Notes: generated from the sequence alone by a model not told the origin. A stretch of 37,758 nt of DNA from Akkermansiaceae bacterium (GCA_903934285.1 CAIZNN010000056.1:1-37758), one strand, 5' to 3'. Counted from the stretch's first letter, positions 7,627 to 17,177 are shown. Numbers and translations: made by a program.

Positions 7627-8787
7627 ATGATTCATTTGGATGCGAACGCGAGCACGCCGTTGCGGGCCGAAGTGCTGGAGGCGATGCTGCCGTGGCTGCG
7701 CGACGGCTATGCCAATCCATCAGGCACCTATGCGGCGGCCAAGCGCGCCCGGCAAGCGATCGAAGTGGCACGCGGGCAGGTGGCGGATTGGCTCGGGGCG
7801 GTACCCGAAGAGATTGTGTTCACCGGCAGCGGGACGGAAAGCGTCAATACCGCGCTGCATGCCTTGGACTGCCATGCCGGGTCCGGCCCGGCCCTGATCT
7901 CCGCGATCGAGCACAGCGCGGTGCTGCGCTACGCTGAATCGCTGCCGCGCGGGGTGAGGCTGGCACCGGTGAATCGCGGCGGCCGGCTCGATCTGGATGG
8001 GTTCGCGGAGCGCTTGACCGGGGCGGCCTTTGTCTCAGTGATGGCGGCCAATAATGAAACCGGGGTGATCCAACCGCTGCGCGAAGTGTGCGCGATGGCC
8101 CGCGAGCGTGGGGTGGCCGTGCATACCGACGCCGTGCAGGCGATTGGCAAAATCGGCCTCAGGGTGCGCGACTTGGGTGTGGACCTGCTGTCGCTGTCGG
8201 CCCACAAATTCCACGGCCCCAAAGGGGTCGGCGCGCTGTATGTGCGCACCGGCATGGCCTTTTCCCCGTTGTTGTTAGGCGGGGGCCAGGAGGGTGGCCG
8301 GCGCAGTGGCACCGAGAACACCCCCGGCATTGTCGGCCTGGGCGCGGCGGCCGCCGCCATGCGCCAGCAGTTGGCTGCGGATGACCATGCCGCACTGCGC
8401 AACCTGCGCGATGCCTTTGAAACCAAGCTGCTGGAGGAGTTGGCCGGAGTGACGGTGAACGGCGATGTGCGATACCGCCTGCCTAACACCAGCCACCTGT
8501 CCTTCGATGGCTGCGAGGCGGCGGGCTTGTTGATTTTGTTGGATGAGGCGGGCATTGCGTGTTCGGCCGGCTCGGCGTGCATGAGTGGCAAACAGCGGCC
8601 CTCACATGTGCAAGTGGCCATGGGCATCGACGAGACGCGTGCCAAAAGCAGTTTGCGCTTCAGTTTTTCCACCCTCAACACGATGGGCGAGGCATTTGCC
8701 GCAGCGGTGATGGTGAAACGCGCGGTGGACAAGCTGCGGCGGGTGCAAGGGTCGGGGGTGGGCCCGGTGCAGGTCTATTGCGTCTGA
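7627..8787 (+). CDS. Cysteine desulfurase (NifS/IscS family)
   Basis: 386 residues. A PLP enzyme that removes sulfur from cysteine as an enzyme-bound persulfide for Fe-S clusters or thiolation. It starts MIHLDANASTPL as in NifS/IscS proteins. His96 stacks on PLP, HTDAVQ carries Asp168, and SAHKFHGPKG holds the Schiff-base Lys194. The long loop CSAGSACMSGKQRPSH contains the catalytic Cys318, placing it in the IscS/NifS-like group rather than SufS. No IscU, IscR or SufB lies nearby, so the sulfur acceptor is unknown. ATG 7627 fits the family start exactly; ATG 7609 adds six residues. Confidence 0.93.
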   Translation: MIHLDANASTPLRAEVLEAMLPWLRDGYANPSGTYAAAKRARQAIEVARGQVADWLGAVPEEIVFTGSGTESVNTALHALDCHAGSGPALISAIEHSAVLRYAESLPRGVRLAPVNRGGRLDLDGFAERLTGAAFVSVMAANNETGVIQPLREVCAMARERGVAVHTDAVQAIGKIGLRVRDLGVDLLSLSAHKFHGPKGVGALYVRTGMAFSPLLLGGGQEGGRRSGTENTPGIVGLGAAAAAMRQQLAADDHAALRNLRDAFETKLLEELAGVTVNGDVRYRLPNTSHLSFDGCEAAGLLILLDEAGIACSAGSACMSGKQRPSHVQVAMGIDETRAKSSLRFSFSTLNTMGEAFAAAVMVKRAVDKLRRVQGSGVGPVQVYCV

Positions 8788-8931
8788 CCGCAGGGGCTCT
8801 GGCGGATGGGTTCACCAAGCCGGTGGCCTGGTGGTTCCCAGCACCCGACCCCGCGCATGCTCTTGGGTATGGAACGCAGGGCCCGTCTGTTAGACGGGAG
8901 CTTGGTGGAACCACTGATTCCGCAGAAAAAA

Positions 8932-11589
8932 TTACTCGCCCTTGTCAGCGCCCTTGTCGGCGCCCTTGTCGGCGTCCTTGTCGGCGCCCTTGTCAGCGTC
9001 CTTGTCAGCGTCCTTGTCAGCGTCCTTGTCAGCGTCCTTGTCAGCGTCCTTGTCAGCGTCCTTGTCAGCGTCCTTGTCAGCGTCCTTGTCAGCGTCCTTG
9101 TCAGCGTCCTTGCCGGCGTCCTTGCCGGCGTCCTTGCCGGCGTCCTTGTCAGCGTCCTTGCTGCCGCCCTTGACGCGGGCGCGTTCGCGCATCCGGTCAA
9201 GCGCTTTTTCGGCCAAGTCGATGACCTTGTCCTCCTTGGATTCAGCCACAAAATACTCGATGATGGAGGTGGCCCATTCGTCGGTTTGATTGTTGGCGAG
9301 GCCACGGATGACCTTTTCCTGCTCGTCGCGGGTTTTGGCGCTGCGCGCAAACTCCTTCCAGTATTCTTCGTTGACGTCGGCACCGCGCGTGCGGTCCGGC
9401 AGGGTGAGGAAGCGGAACGCGGCATCAAACACGCGCGGCCGCAGTTGCTCGTCGCTCAAGGTATCAAGGTAAGCCATGAGGGTTTTGAACATGGAATCGT
9501 CGACCCAGATGCCGAGGGCGGCGGCGGCGGCGAGCTGTTCCTTTTTGTTAGGCGAGGCGAGCGACTTTTTGACGAGTTCGGCGGAACTGGCACCGCCGGC
9601 GGCACCCAGCAGGCGGAGCAGCGCAAAGCGGACTTCGTCATCAGTGGCGCTGGTGAGGGCGCTGGCGATCTTGGCGCCCAGCGCTTGGCGGGTGGGCGAT
9701 TTCTTGAGGATTTCCCCGGCGGTTTCCTCGGCCGCCTGGCGGATCGAGACATTCGAGTTGTACAGGATGATTTCAAGGAATTTCGGGAAATCCGGCTCAG
9801 TGGCCAGGAAACGGCAGGCCTGGATAGCGGCAATGGCGGCGGCGGTGTTGCTGGTGGTGCGGCAGAACTCCATCAGGGCGGGAACCACCGCCGGGTTCTT
9901 GCGGCTTTTCAATACCTGCTGGATCAACTTGACGCGGATGTCGTCGGCCATCATCTGCTTGGTGGCGAACTCGACGATTTTGGCGTCCACATCCGTGCTG
10001 TCAGTGGCTTTAGCCCACCACAGGGCATGCAAAACGGTCTCGCGCCCGGTGTTTGAACCCGGGTCGGCGGCGGCGTTGAGAAGCAGCGCCAACTCGTCGC
10101 TATTGACCGGGACGACTTTCTGCCCGACCGGAATGTCCTTGGCGTCTTCGGCGGCGGCAATTTTCACCAGTCGATTGTAATCGGCCAGGCGCTTGTTGGT
10201 ACCCATTCCTCCCACGATGGCCATGATCATAATCACCACCAGCAGTGCCAGCACCCCGGCAATGGCCACTTTGGCACCGTTGCTCAGCGCTGGTTTCTTG
10301 TAGGTGAAGGGCTGGACGGCCTCCGCGGGCGCAGCGGCGGCAGCGGCGGCGCTTGCCATGGCGGCAGGCGCAGCGGCTGGCTGCGGGCGAACGGCACCGC
10401 GAACGGCGGGCGCCAAGCGCGAAGATGGTGCCGCAGCGGCGGGCGCGGCGGGTCTGAGGATGGCCGCCGGGGGCGGCGGCGCCGGTGCCCGGACCGGAGT
10501 GGGTTCCGGAGTGGGTGAGCCGTGGACGCTCGGCTTGGAGCCTTCCGGCGGGGCCAACGGCTGTGGCGCGGTTTGAGTGCGGGGCGGCTCGGGAACTGCC
10601 GCAGTAGTCGCCATCACCACTGGCACCGCTACCGGCACCGGCGCTGACTCCGCCACCGGCACTGCTGAGACGCTAGGGGCGGGGGCTCCGGGGATGATCA
10701 GACGGGGGCGCTTCGGTTGTTCTGGGGCGGGTGAGGTGGGGCCGGTGCTCATGAGTGGGGTGGGAGAATTGTCGTTTTGCAGGAAAACCTTGAGGGATTC
10801 GCGGGCGTCTCCCGGCCGGTCCGAAGCGTAGCGGTTGATGTGCCACATCACCCAATCGCAAGCCCACCGCGGGATGTCTGGCCGCACCTCCTGCAACGGC
10901 GTGACTTGGTGGCCCAAGTGCGCTGTCATCACTTCCATCCCGGTCGCCCCATCGAATGGATAGCTTCCGGCCAGCGCATGGTAATAAACGCAACCGATGG
11001 AATACATGTCGGCCCGCGCATCCAGGGTGGCCCGCTCAAATTGCTCGGGGCACATGAAGAAAATCGAGCCAAACACCGTATCCGCGGTTTCCAGATGGTC
11101 GAGCGTGGCGGCCTGGACCAACTTGGCCAGGCCGAAATCAACGATTTTGACTTGGAACTTGCCGGAGGGCAGCCAAGTGAGCATCAGGTTGCTGGGTTTC
11201 AGGTCGCGGTGCACCAGATTGAGCTCATGGGCGGCGATGAGGGCTTCCTGGGTTTGCAGGGCCAATTCACGAAAGTCCGGCCAAGTCAACGGGGCCCGCT
11301 CGATGAGTTCATCCAGCGTTTTGCCGCTGATCAATTCCATCACCACATAGGGCCCATCCTCATCGGTCCCCACGTCGTAAACCGTGACGATGTGCGGATG
11401 CTGCAACAACGCCAGCGCACCGGCTTCCTTGACGATCTGCTGCGAGGCGGCTTGGCGCTCGGCGGCTTCGCCCTCCTGTTGGATGCGCTTGATGGCCACC
11501 TCGCGGTTCATGCGGGTGTCAAACGCCCGATACACCGAGCCCATGCCGCCTTGGCCAATTTTTTCCCGGATTTCGTAACGCTCTTCCAT
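8932..11589 (-). CDS. Membrane-anchored Ser/Thr protein kinase with Lys-Asp-Ala repeat tail
   Basis: 885 residues. Residues 1-270 are a Hanks-type kinase: IGQGGMGSVY glycine loop, VAIKR (Lys34), HRDLKPSN (Asp129), DFG at 151-153, and a CPEQ activation-segment end. A Pro/Ala linker (about 275-430) leads to one transmembrane helix (about 438-461). After it come about 330 residues of helical repeat-like sequence (for example RQAAEETAGEILKKS), probably HEAT-like and extracytoplasmic. The last ~75 residues are tandem KDAD, KDAG or KGAD units encoded by the 12-bp repeat at 8941-9156. The protein probably senses a periplasmic signal and phosphorylates cytoplasmic targets; neither is known. The gene converges on the cysteine desulfurase gene. 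Confidence 0.92.
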   Translation of the reverse strand: MEERYEIREKIGQGGMGSVYRAFDTRMNREVAIKRIQQEGEAAERQAASQQIVKEAGALALLQHPHIVTVYDVGTDEDGPYVVMELISGKTLDELIERAPLTWPDFRELALQTQEALIAAHELNLVHRDLKPSNLMLTWLPSGKFQVKIVDFGLAKLVQAATLDHLETADTVFGSIFFMCPEQFERATLDARADMYSIGCVYYHALAGSYPFDGATGMEVMTAHLGHQVTPLQEVRPDIPRWACDWVMWHINRYASDRPGDARESLKVFLQNDNSPTPLMSTGPTSPAPEQPKRPRLIIPGAPAPSVSAVPVAESAPVPVAVPVVMATTAAVPEPPRTQTAPQPLAPPEGSKPSVHGSPTPEPTPVRAPAPPPPAAILRPAAPAAAAPSSRLAPAVRGAVRPQPAAAPAAMASAAAAAAAPAEAVQPFTYKKPALSNGAKVAIAGVLALLVVIMIMAIVGGMGTNKRLADYNRLVKIAAAEDAKDIPVGQKVVPVNSDELALLLNAAADPGSNTGRETVLHALWWAKATDSTDVDAKIVEFATKQMMADDIRVKLIQQVLKSRKNPAVVPALMEFCRTTSNTAAAIAAIQACRFLATEPDFPKFLEIILYNSNVSIRQAAEETAGEILKKSPTRQALGAKIASALTSATDDEVRFALLRLLGAAGGASSAELVKKSLASPNKKEQLAAAAALGIWVDDSMFKTLMAYLDTLSDEQLRPRVFDAAFRFLTLPDRTRGADVNEEYWKEFARSAKTRDEQEKVIRGLANNQTDEWATSIIEYFVAESKEDKVIDLAEKALDRMRERARVKGGSKDADKDAGKDAGKDAGKDADKDADKDADKDADKDADKDADKDADKDADKDADKDADKGADKDADKGADKGADKGE
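8941..9156. repeat. 12-bp coding minisatellite, 18 units
   Basis: Eighteen in-register 12-bp units fill 216 bp without interruption. The consensus on the plus strand is CTTGTCAGCGTC; units 5-14 (8989-9108) are identical, and the flanking units differ by T/C or A/G changes (CTTGCCGGCGTC, CTTGTCGGCGCC). A thirteenth-type unit at 9157 breaks the pattern. The repeat encodes the C-terminal tail of the kinase. Ten identical neighbours imply recent expansion or homogenisation. Confidence 0.95.
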
Positions 11590-11641
11590 GAACCGGTTGA
11601 AGTAGGTGGGGGCTTGGCTGCTGCCGGGCGATCACGGCCGA

Positions 11642-12565
11642 CTATGAGGCCGCACGATCCATGCGGTGGCGCCGATACTGGGTGGGGGAGAATCCGACGA
11701 TCCGGGCGAAACTGCGGTTGAACTGCGACAACGATTGGTAGCCGACGAGAAAAGCGATTTCGGAGATTCGCACTTCGGGCCGCAGCAGTTCCCGTTTGGC
11801 CCAGTCGATGCGGCAGCGGTTCACATAGTCGGTGAGCGTCAGCCCCGTGGAATCTTTGAAAAGGCGACAGAAATGGCTTTCGCTCAGACCCGCCTCACGC
11901 GCCACTTGGCCCAACGGCAGCGGTTGATCGACGTTGGAGTGGATGAATTTGCGGGCTCTGGCAATGGCCGCCGGTTCGCTGCCTTCCTCGATGATGGCCA
12001 GCGATTCGGCATGTTCGCTGAGTTGCTCGGCGAAAGTTTGCAGCAGGGTGACCATGCTTTCGTAGCGTTGCGGTTCGACCGAACGGGTACTCAGGTAGGC
12101 GCCCTTGAGCTGGCTGATGGAAGCCGCGCTGAGGGTCTTGCGCCCCAGCGAGCCGAGCATAGCGGCGAACTGGCCCTCGCTCGGCACTTTGGTGAACACT
12201 TGGCCGGTCTTCAAAAACCCAACCACCGAGGCTCCCATTTTGACGGGCACGGCGGTGGCACACAGGCCGGCAAAACAACTGCAGGTGGACGGGCCTTTGG
12301 CTTCCGCCTCTTTCATCAGGCGGCGGTTGGTTTCCTGACAGGCAGTGTAGGCACTGCCGCAGAGATTGAGCGCCTCGCAAAACGGACTGCGGTTGACCGC
12401 CTGGTCGTCCAGGCACCAATGATCCGGATCGGCCGAAACCAACCGCAGCGGCAAGCCGGTGGTGAGGCGAAAGGCATCTTGATAAATCTTGAATCGATCC
12501 GACTGCACGATCCGATCTAATAGCGTGTTTTCAAACGATTTGTGAGCTTGTATCGGCGTCGGCAT
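11642..12565 (-). CDS. PocR-domain AraC-family transcriptional regulator
   Basis: 307 residues. The N-terminal half is a PocR ligand-binding domain with the characteristic cysteine pattern: SPFCEAL, CGSAYTACQ and CSCFAGLC, the last followed by AVPVKMGASVVGFLKTGQVF. The C-terminal ~100 residues are a double helix-turn-helix of the AraC/XylS type (LGQVAREAGLSESHFCRLFK and RISEIAFLVGYQSLSQFNRSF, ending FSPTQYR). PocR domains are proposed to bind small hydrocarbons such as propanediol-like compounds; the ligand here is unknown. ATG 12565 is chosen since the longer frame needs a TTG at 12619. The gene lies 50 nt downstream of the P-type ATPase gene on the same strand. Confidence 0.9.
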   Translation of the reverse strand: MPTPIQAHKSFENTLLDRIVQSDRFKIYQDAFRLTTGLPLRLVSADPDHWCLDDQAVNRSPFCEALNLCGSAYTACQETNRRLMKEAEAKGPSTCSCFAGLCATAVPVKMGASVVGFLKTGQVFTKVPSEGQFAAMLGSLGRKTLSAASISQLKGAYLSTRSVEPQRYESMVTLLQTFAEQLSEHAESLAIIEEGSEPAAIARARKFIHSNVDQPLPLGQVAREAGLSESHFCRLFKDSTGLTLTDYVNRCRIDWAKRELLRPEVRISEIAFLVGYQSLSQFNRSFARIVGFSPTQYRRHRMDRAAS

Positions 12566-12615
12566 GTTATCTCGAAGATTGGCTTGGCCGAGACTAGGGC
12601 GCACGCTAGGGATTT

Positions 12616-14985
12616 TCAACCATTGTTCGCACTAATTGCTCGAAAAATCGTCGCCACGATCAAAATCGACACTATCGAACTCAGCGGCATCAGGATCGCC
12701 GCCAGCAGCGGACTCATGTACCCCCCCATGGCAAAACCCACCGTCGTCACATTGTAAACCAGGGCAAACCCAAACGCCGCACGCACCGCCGCTGCGCGGC
12801 CGGAGGCGGTCCTGAGCAGCCTGGGCAGGAAATCCAGCCCCGCGCCCAAAGTGAAAAAATCCGCCTTGGATTCGAGCAAACTGCGGTCCACTACGGGGGT
12901 GCCGGTCACCAGCGAGGCATCGAATGCCAACGAATCGTTGGCGCCATCTCCCAGATAGAGCGTGTCCTGCCGCCCCAGCGCTTGCACGCGGTGAGCTTTC
13001 GCTGCAGGCGACAGGCCGCCGTGAGCATGCGCAGCCGGCAGCCCGAGGGCCGCCGCCATGGTGGCCACCTTCTGCGGGTGATCGCCCGACAGGATATGCA
13101 GCGCCAGGCCTTGGCGTTCCAGCTGGCGCAGCATGGCCACCACGCCAGGGCGCAGCGCTTCGCTGAATTGAAAGGCCGCCACCACTTTCCCGGCGCGGCG
13201 CAATTCGCTCGCGGCGCTGGTGGCAACTCCCGCCATCGCACCCGCGCCCGACCAACCCGCCTTGCCCAGCGACCAGCGGCCATCCGGGGACTCCAGCGCC
13301 ACCCCGAGCCCCGGGGATTCCTCCGGCACCGCGCCAGGCCCCTCCTGCGCCAACAACTTTTGCCCGCGCGTGCTTAATGCCTCCAGCAAGGCCCGCGCCA
13401 CCGGATGCAGCGAGCCACGGGTCAATTGGGCCAGGGCCCGCGCCGCAGCATCATCCAAGGCGGCGATGGCGGCGGGGTTTTCCAGCACCGGGCGTTCCAA
13501 GGTCAAGGTCCCGGTCTTGTCAAAAACCACTTGGCGCACCCGCCGCAGGCGCGGCCACAGCGTCGCGGTCCGCACGTACACGCCCAGCCGTTCCATCGCC
13601 GAGGCCGCCAGATCATCGGCCAAGGGAATGGACACCCCCAGTGCACATGGGCAGGACACCACAAACACCGAAATCATCGCCTGCAAACCCGTCAGCCCTT
13701 GCCCCTGCCACCACCACCACAGCAGCGCCACCACTCCCAGCAGCAAGACCAAGCTCAGGTAGACCCGCAGCAACCGATCCAAACCCGGCGAGCCGCGCTC
13801 GCCCGCCGTTGGTGCCGTCAATTTTGCCAGCAGCGAGTCTTCCCAGCGCTCGCCCGCCTCCACCACCGCCGCCGCCCGACTCAATAAGATCGCCCCCGCC
13901 GGCAACCGCGACCCCGCCGCAAACCGCACCGGCTCCGCCTCCCCGTGAATCCACTCAAGCGAAAAATCCGCTTCGCCCGCCGCCATCACCCCGCTCACCG
14001 GCAGCGCCTGGCCCGGACATAACAAAAACTTCAGGCCCGGCGCAATCGCCTCCCGCGCCACCGGCCCGCCTTCCCCGGCGAGGCGCGCCACGGTCTCCGG
14101 CACCGGTTGCTGGCGAACCAAGCGGCGCCGGTTTTTGTCCACCGCGGAGGTTTGCAGATAGCGGCCACTGAGCATCAAAAATACGAAGACGGCAACAAAA
14201 TCGAAATACATCAACCGTTCCGCCATCAGCATCCAGCCGGTGATCGACCCCGCATAGGCCGCGAGCAAGCCCAGCGCGATCGGCAAGTCGATGTGCAAGG
14301 ACCCGGCCCGCAGCGCCCGCCACGCCCGCTCCATAAAATACCCGCCACCGACCAACATCGACAAGGTCGCCGAGACAAACGCAACCAGCCGAAACAACGC
14401 CGCAAACTCGAAGTCCGGCGGCATCTTCAAATACACTGGCAGGGTGAACCCCATTGCGTTGAGGGCGAAGGCACCGCATAGCCCGATGCGGGCCGCCAAT
14501 CTTCTGCGTTCCTGATCGCCGCGCACCGCACCCGCCGGCGCCGCCACATAGCCGAACTGGCACAACTCCCGCAAAAACGATGCCAGCTCGCACTTCTGCG
14601 GCACCCATTCCAAGTACAGCCGACCGCTGGCCGGATGCGCCACGGCGCGCACCGACCCCGCACGCCGCAAAAACAATTTTTCCACCAACCACACACAGCC
14701 GACACAGGAAATCCCCTCGAGCGCCAACTCCAGACGGGCCGCCTCTCCGCGGTTGACGGCTTCCTGCTCGGCTGCGGCCACCTTTGGTTCCAGCCAGGCG
14801 AAGTCATGCTCTTCAAAGGGCCGACTCCTCACCGGTGCCACCGCCAAGCCTTGTTTCAAATCATAAAACTGCTCAAACCCGTTTTCTGCAATCAACGCCG
14901 CCACAAACTCACAGCCGCGGCAGCAATACCGCTCCTCCGCAGTCTTCCGCGCATATCTCGTCCCGCAATGCTCACAGCTCGCCAT
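12616..14985 (-). CDS. Heavy-metal (probably copper) P-type ATPase, CcoI/FixI-like
   Basis: About 789 residues. It begins with a treble-clef metal-binding module (CEHCGTRY ... RYCCRGCEFV) as in CcoI/FixI and related exporters, followed by an HMA-like domain with GISCVGC (Cys94, Cys97). Membrane helices flank SCPCALG (Cys445 and Cys447), the ion site of P1B pumps. DKTGTLT carries the phosphorylated Asp489; GSLHPVA is the HP motif (His527) and LGDGANDSLAF the hinge. The A-domain motif reads IHGEAEP (347-349) instead of TGE. CcoI-type pumps supply copper to cbb3 oxidases, but no ccoNOP genes are in the window. ATG 14985 gives the family N-terminus; upstream codons are unrelated. Confidence 0.92.
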   Translation of the reverse strand: MASCEHCGTRYARKTAEERYCCRGCEFVAALIAENGFEQFYDLKQGLAVAPVRSRPFEEHDFAWLEPKVAAAEQEAVNRGEAARLELALEGISCVGCVWLVEKLFLRRAGSVRAVAHPASGRLYLEWVPQKCELASFLRELCQFGYVAAPAGAVRGDQERRRLAARIGLCGAFALNAMGFTLPVYLKMPPDFEFAALFRLVAFVSATLSMLVGGGYFMERAWRALRAGSLHIDLPIALGLLAAYAGSITGWMLMAERLMYFDFVAVFVFLMLSGRYLQTSAVDKNRRRLVRQQPVPETVARLAGEGGPVAREAIAPGLKFLLCPGQALPVSGVMAAGEADFSLEWIHGEAEPVRFAAGSRLPAGAILLSRAAAVVEAGERWEDSLLAKLTAPTAGERGSPGLDRLLRVYLSLVLLLGVVALLWWWWQGQGLTGLQAMISVFVVSCPCALGVSIPLADDLAASAMERLGVYVRTATLWPRLRRVRQVVFDKTGTLTLERPVLENPAAIAALDDAAARALAQLTRGSLHPVARALLEALSTRGQKLLAQEGPGAVPEESPGLGVALESPDGRWSLGKAGWSGAGAMAGVATSAASELRRAGKVVAAFQFSEALRPGVVAMLRQLERQGLALHILSGDHPQKVATMAAALGLPAAHAHGGLSPAAKAHRVQALGRQDTLYLGDGANDSLAFDASLVTGTPVVDRSLLESKADFFTLGAGLDFLPRLLRTASGRAAAVRAAFGFALVYNVTTVGFAMGGYMSPLLAAILMPLSSIVSILIVATIFRAISANNG

Positions 14986-15202
14986 CTGCCGCTGACCATC
15001 ACCCACGTTTTGCCACTCCGCCAAGCCCAGCTTGCAAAATAATCCACTTTCCCATGGCCGGATCGTCCCCCGCCAAGGAAATGACCGGCCGTCCCGACCT
15101 GCGTCAGCCAGTGCTGCAAGCCAAATTTGATGGTTTCTCTGACACCCTATTTTGGGCAAGCGCAGACTTGCCGGAAGCGGCCGGCCGCGCCTAGGCTCGG
15201 GC

Positions 15203-15769
15203 GTGGCCGTCAAAAACATTGTCTATTTCGATTTGGAAACCCAACGCAGTTTCGGTGACGTCGGGGGCTTCGCCAATAAATCCAAGATGGGGATTTCAGT
15301 GGGCGTGAGCTACAGCACCGCCCGCGGCAGCTACGAGATCTATCCGGAAAACGAGATGGAACGGCTCGGCGAGGAACTGGTGCGCGCCGACTTGGTGGTG
15401 GGTTGGAATCACCTGCAATTCGATTACCCGGTGCTCCAGCCGTACATCTTCCACACCCTCGCCGAGCAAACGCTCAACCTCGACATGATGCTGGATTTGG
15501 AAAAAAAACTCGGGTTTCGGCTCAAGCTCGATGCGGTGGCGTCCGCGACGCTGGGCACCGGCAAGACCGCCGATGGCCTCGACGCGCTCCGCTGGTGGCA
15601 ACAACACAAGAAGAGCGGTGAGTTCGCGCCGCTGCGCAAAATCGCCGAATACTGCGCCTTTGACGTGAAAATCACCAAAGGGGTCCACGAATATGCGCTG
15701 CAACACGGGCTGCTGAAATACGACGACCGCAGTGGGCGCATCGCGGAGATCGCGGTGGACTGGAAATAG
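15203..15769 (+). CDS. Predicted DEDD-type 3'-5' exonuclease (RNase H-like fold)
   Basis: About 188 residues from GTG 15203. YFDLETQ opens the fold with the acidic pair of motif I. GWNHLQFDYPVLQ supplies the motif II Asp, and EYCAFDVKITKGVHEY the motif III Asp. This matches the YprB/DnaQ-like RNase H superfamily exonucleases, small stand-alone members of which are widespread and mostly uncharacterised. A TTG at 15152 in frame would extend the N-terminus by 17 residues with no family likeness, so GTG is preferred. A 6-bp inverted repeat (GGCAAG/CTTGCC, 15155-15172) lies in the region upstream, shared with the divergent ATPase gene. Confidence 0.78.
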   Translation: MAVKNIVYFDLETQRSFGDVGGFANKSKMGISVGVSYSTARGSYEIYPENEMERLGEELVRADLVVGWNHLQFDYPVLQPYIFHTLAEQTLNLDMMLDLEKKLGFRLKLDAVASATLGTGKTADGLDALRWWQQHKKSGEFAPLRKIAEYCAFDVKITKGVHEYALQHGLLKYDDRSGRIAEIAVDWK

Positions 15770-15787
15770 CGGGGCGGCACGCCGGGG

Positions 15788-15895
15788 TTAGATCCAGCCG
15801 ATTTCCTTCATCAACCCGAAAAAGGCCCACCCGAAAACCGCGATAAGGCAAATGAGGAAAACCTTCACGGCGAATTCAATGCTGCTGCGTGTCAT
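15788..15895 (-). CDS. Tiny single-helix membrane protein
   Basis: 35 residues, convergent with the exonuclease gene. Apart from a short polar start (MTRSSIEF) and end (MKEIGWI) the peptide is one hydrophobic helix (VFLICLIAVFGWAFFGL). A longer open frame to 16069 exists, but its N-terminal part has no coding character. A GGAGGG sequence lies about 18 nt upstream, a little far for a ribosome site. I recognise no family. It could be a genuine small membrane protein or chance. Confidence 0.4.
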   Translation of the reverse strand: MTRSSIEFAVKVFLICLIAVFGWAFFGLMKEIGWI

Positions 15896-16178
15896 GTCGA
15901 GCCCACTAAAGCACCCTCCGCCCATTCCGCCACCGAAAATTGCGTGAAGTCCATGCACCAGGAACCTGCCGGGAAACAGCGCATGAAAGCGGCATGGGCC
16001 AATTGACCGGTGCTTGCCGGCCTCAAGATGCAAGTTCCCGGCCTGCCCGCGGCCGACAGTTGCGGCCACAAGCGCGACGGCCGCAACGAATTATATACCC
16101 GCCGCAACGAATCGGTTGCCAGCCTGCGGAAAGCGGCTAAACTGCCGGCCCCGGCCCATCAGATGGCCGCTTTCCAAT

Positions 16179-17177
16179 ATGAATCCTCCCCATGTGGCAA
16201 TTGTAGGTGCGACGGGTGCCGTCGGCGAAGAAATGCGGCTTTGTCTGGAGCAGCGGAATTTTCCTGTAGGGAAACTCACGCTGCTCGCATCGGCCCGTTC
16301 GGTGGGCAAACGGTTCCCGTTTCGTGGTGCGGAAATCGCGGTGCAGGAGCTCACCCACAATTCGTTTGCCGGAGTGGACATCGCATTATTCAGCGCCGGC
16401 GGCTCGATTTCGTTAGAATTCGGGCCGCTGGCAGCGGCGGCGGGCGCGGTGGTGATAGATAATTCCTCGGCCTTCCGCATGGACCCGGCGGTGCCCCTGG
16501 TGGTGCCGGAAATCAACCCGCAGGCCGCCAAGAATCCGCCGCGCCGCATCATCGCCAATCCCAATTGCACCACCATCATCTCGCTCATGGCGCTGGCACC
16601 GCTCCATGACGCCTTTGGGCTCGAGGCGGTCATCGCCTCGAGCTATCAAGCGGTTTCCGGTTCGGGGGCGCAGGGCATCATCGAGCTGGAAGAGCAAGTC
16701 AAAGCCATCACCGCCGGGTTGCCGTTCACGCCGAAAGTCTATCCGCGTCAGATCGCCTTCAATGTCATTCCGCAAGTGGATGTCTTCACCGACAACGGCT
16801 ACACCAAGGAGGAAATGAAGATGCTCCATGAAGGGCGCAAGATCCTCGGTCTGCCGACCCTCAAGGTGTCCTGCACCTGTGTTCGCGTGCCGGTCTATCG
16901 CTCGCACTCGATCGCCATCACCGCCCGCTTCTCCCGCCCGGTGGATGTCGCCGCCGCGCGCGCCGCCTATGCCGGCCGGCCGGGCATCAAGGTCGTCGAT
17001 GATCCGGCCGCGCGTTTGTTCCCGGTGCCGCTCGATACCACCGGCAAGGATGATTGTCTCGTCGGCCGCATCCGCAACAACCTGGTCCTGGACAACGCCC
17101 TGGACCTGTGGGTCGTCGGCGATCAGGTCCGCAAAGGCGCCGCCCTCAACGCCGTGCAAATCGCGGAACTCCTGTGA
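16179..17177 (+). CDS. asd: Aspartate-semialdehyde dehydrogenase
   Basis: 332 residues. It reduces aspartyl phosphate to aspartate semialdehyde with NADPH, feeding lysine/diaminopimelate, threonine and methionine synthesis. VAIVGATGAVGEEM is the N-terminal nucleotide-binding loop, SAGGSIS and DNSSAFRM follow, and NPNCTTI holds the catalytic Cys. SYQAVSGSGAQG, VSCTCVRVPVYRSHS (with the active-site His) and the C-terminal VGDQVRKGAALNAVQIAELL complete the family pattern. Length is normal. ATG 16179 is chosen by alignment to the family start; the frame is open further upstream but non-coding in character. No other lysine-pathway gene is adjacent. Confidence 0.96.
   Translation: MNPPHVAIVGATGAVGEEMRLCLEQRNFPVGKLTLLASARSVGKRFPFRGAEIAVQELTHNSFAGVDIALFSAGGSISLEFGPLAAAAGAVVIDNSSAFRMDPAVPLVVPEINPQAAKNPPRRIIANPNCTTIISLMALAPLHDAFGLEAVIASSYQAVSGSGAQGIIELEEQVKAITAGLPFTPKVYPRQIAFNVIPQVDVFTDNGYTKEEMKMLHEGRKILGLPTLKVSCTCVRVPVYRSHSIAITARFSRPVDVAAARAAYAGRPGIKVVDDPAARLFPVPLDTTGKDDCLVGRIRNNLVLDNALDLWVVGDQVRKGAALNAVQIAELL

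Noticed and set aside
8882..8898. CCCGTCT-GTT-AGACGGG hairpin between the convergent desulfurase and kinase genes as a terminator
   Set aside because: The loop is only three bases and no T tract follows on either strand; its position relative to the A-run fits neither gene.
8941..9156. Regular repeat as a CRISPR array
   Set aside because: The units are 12 bp with no spacers and lie in frame inside a kinase gene.
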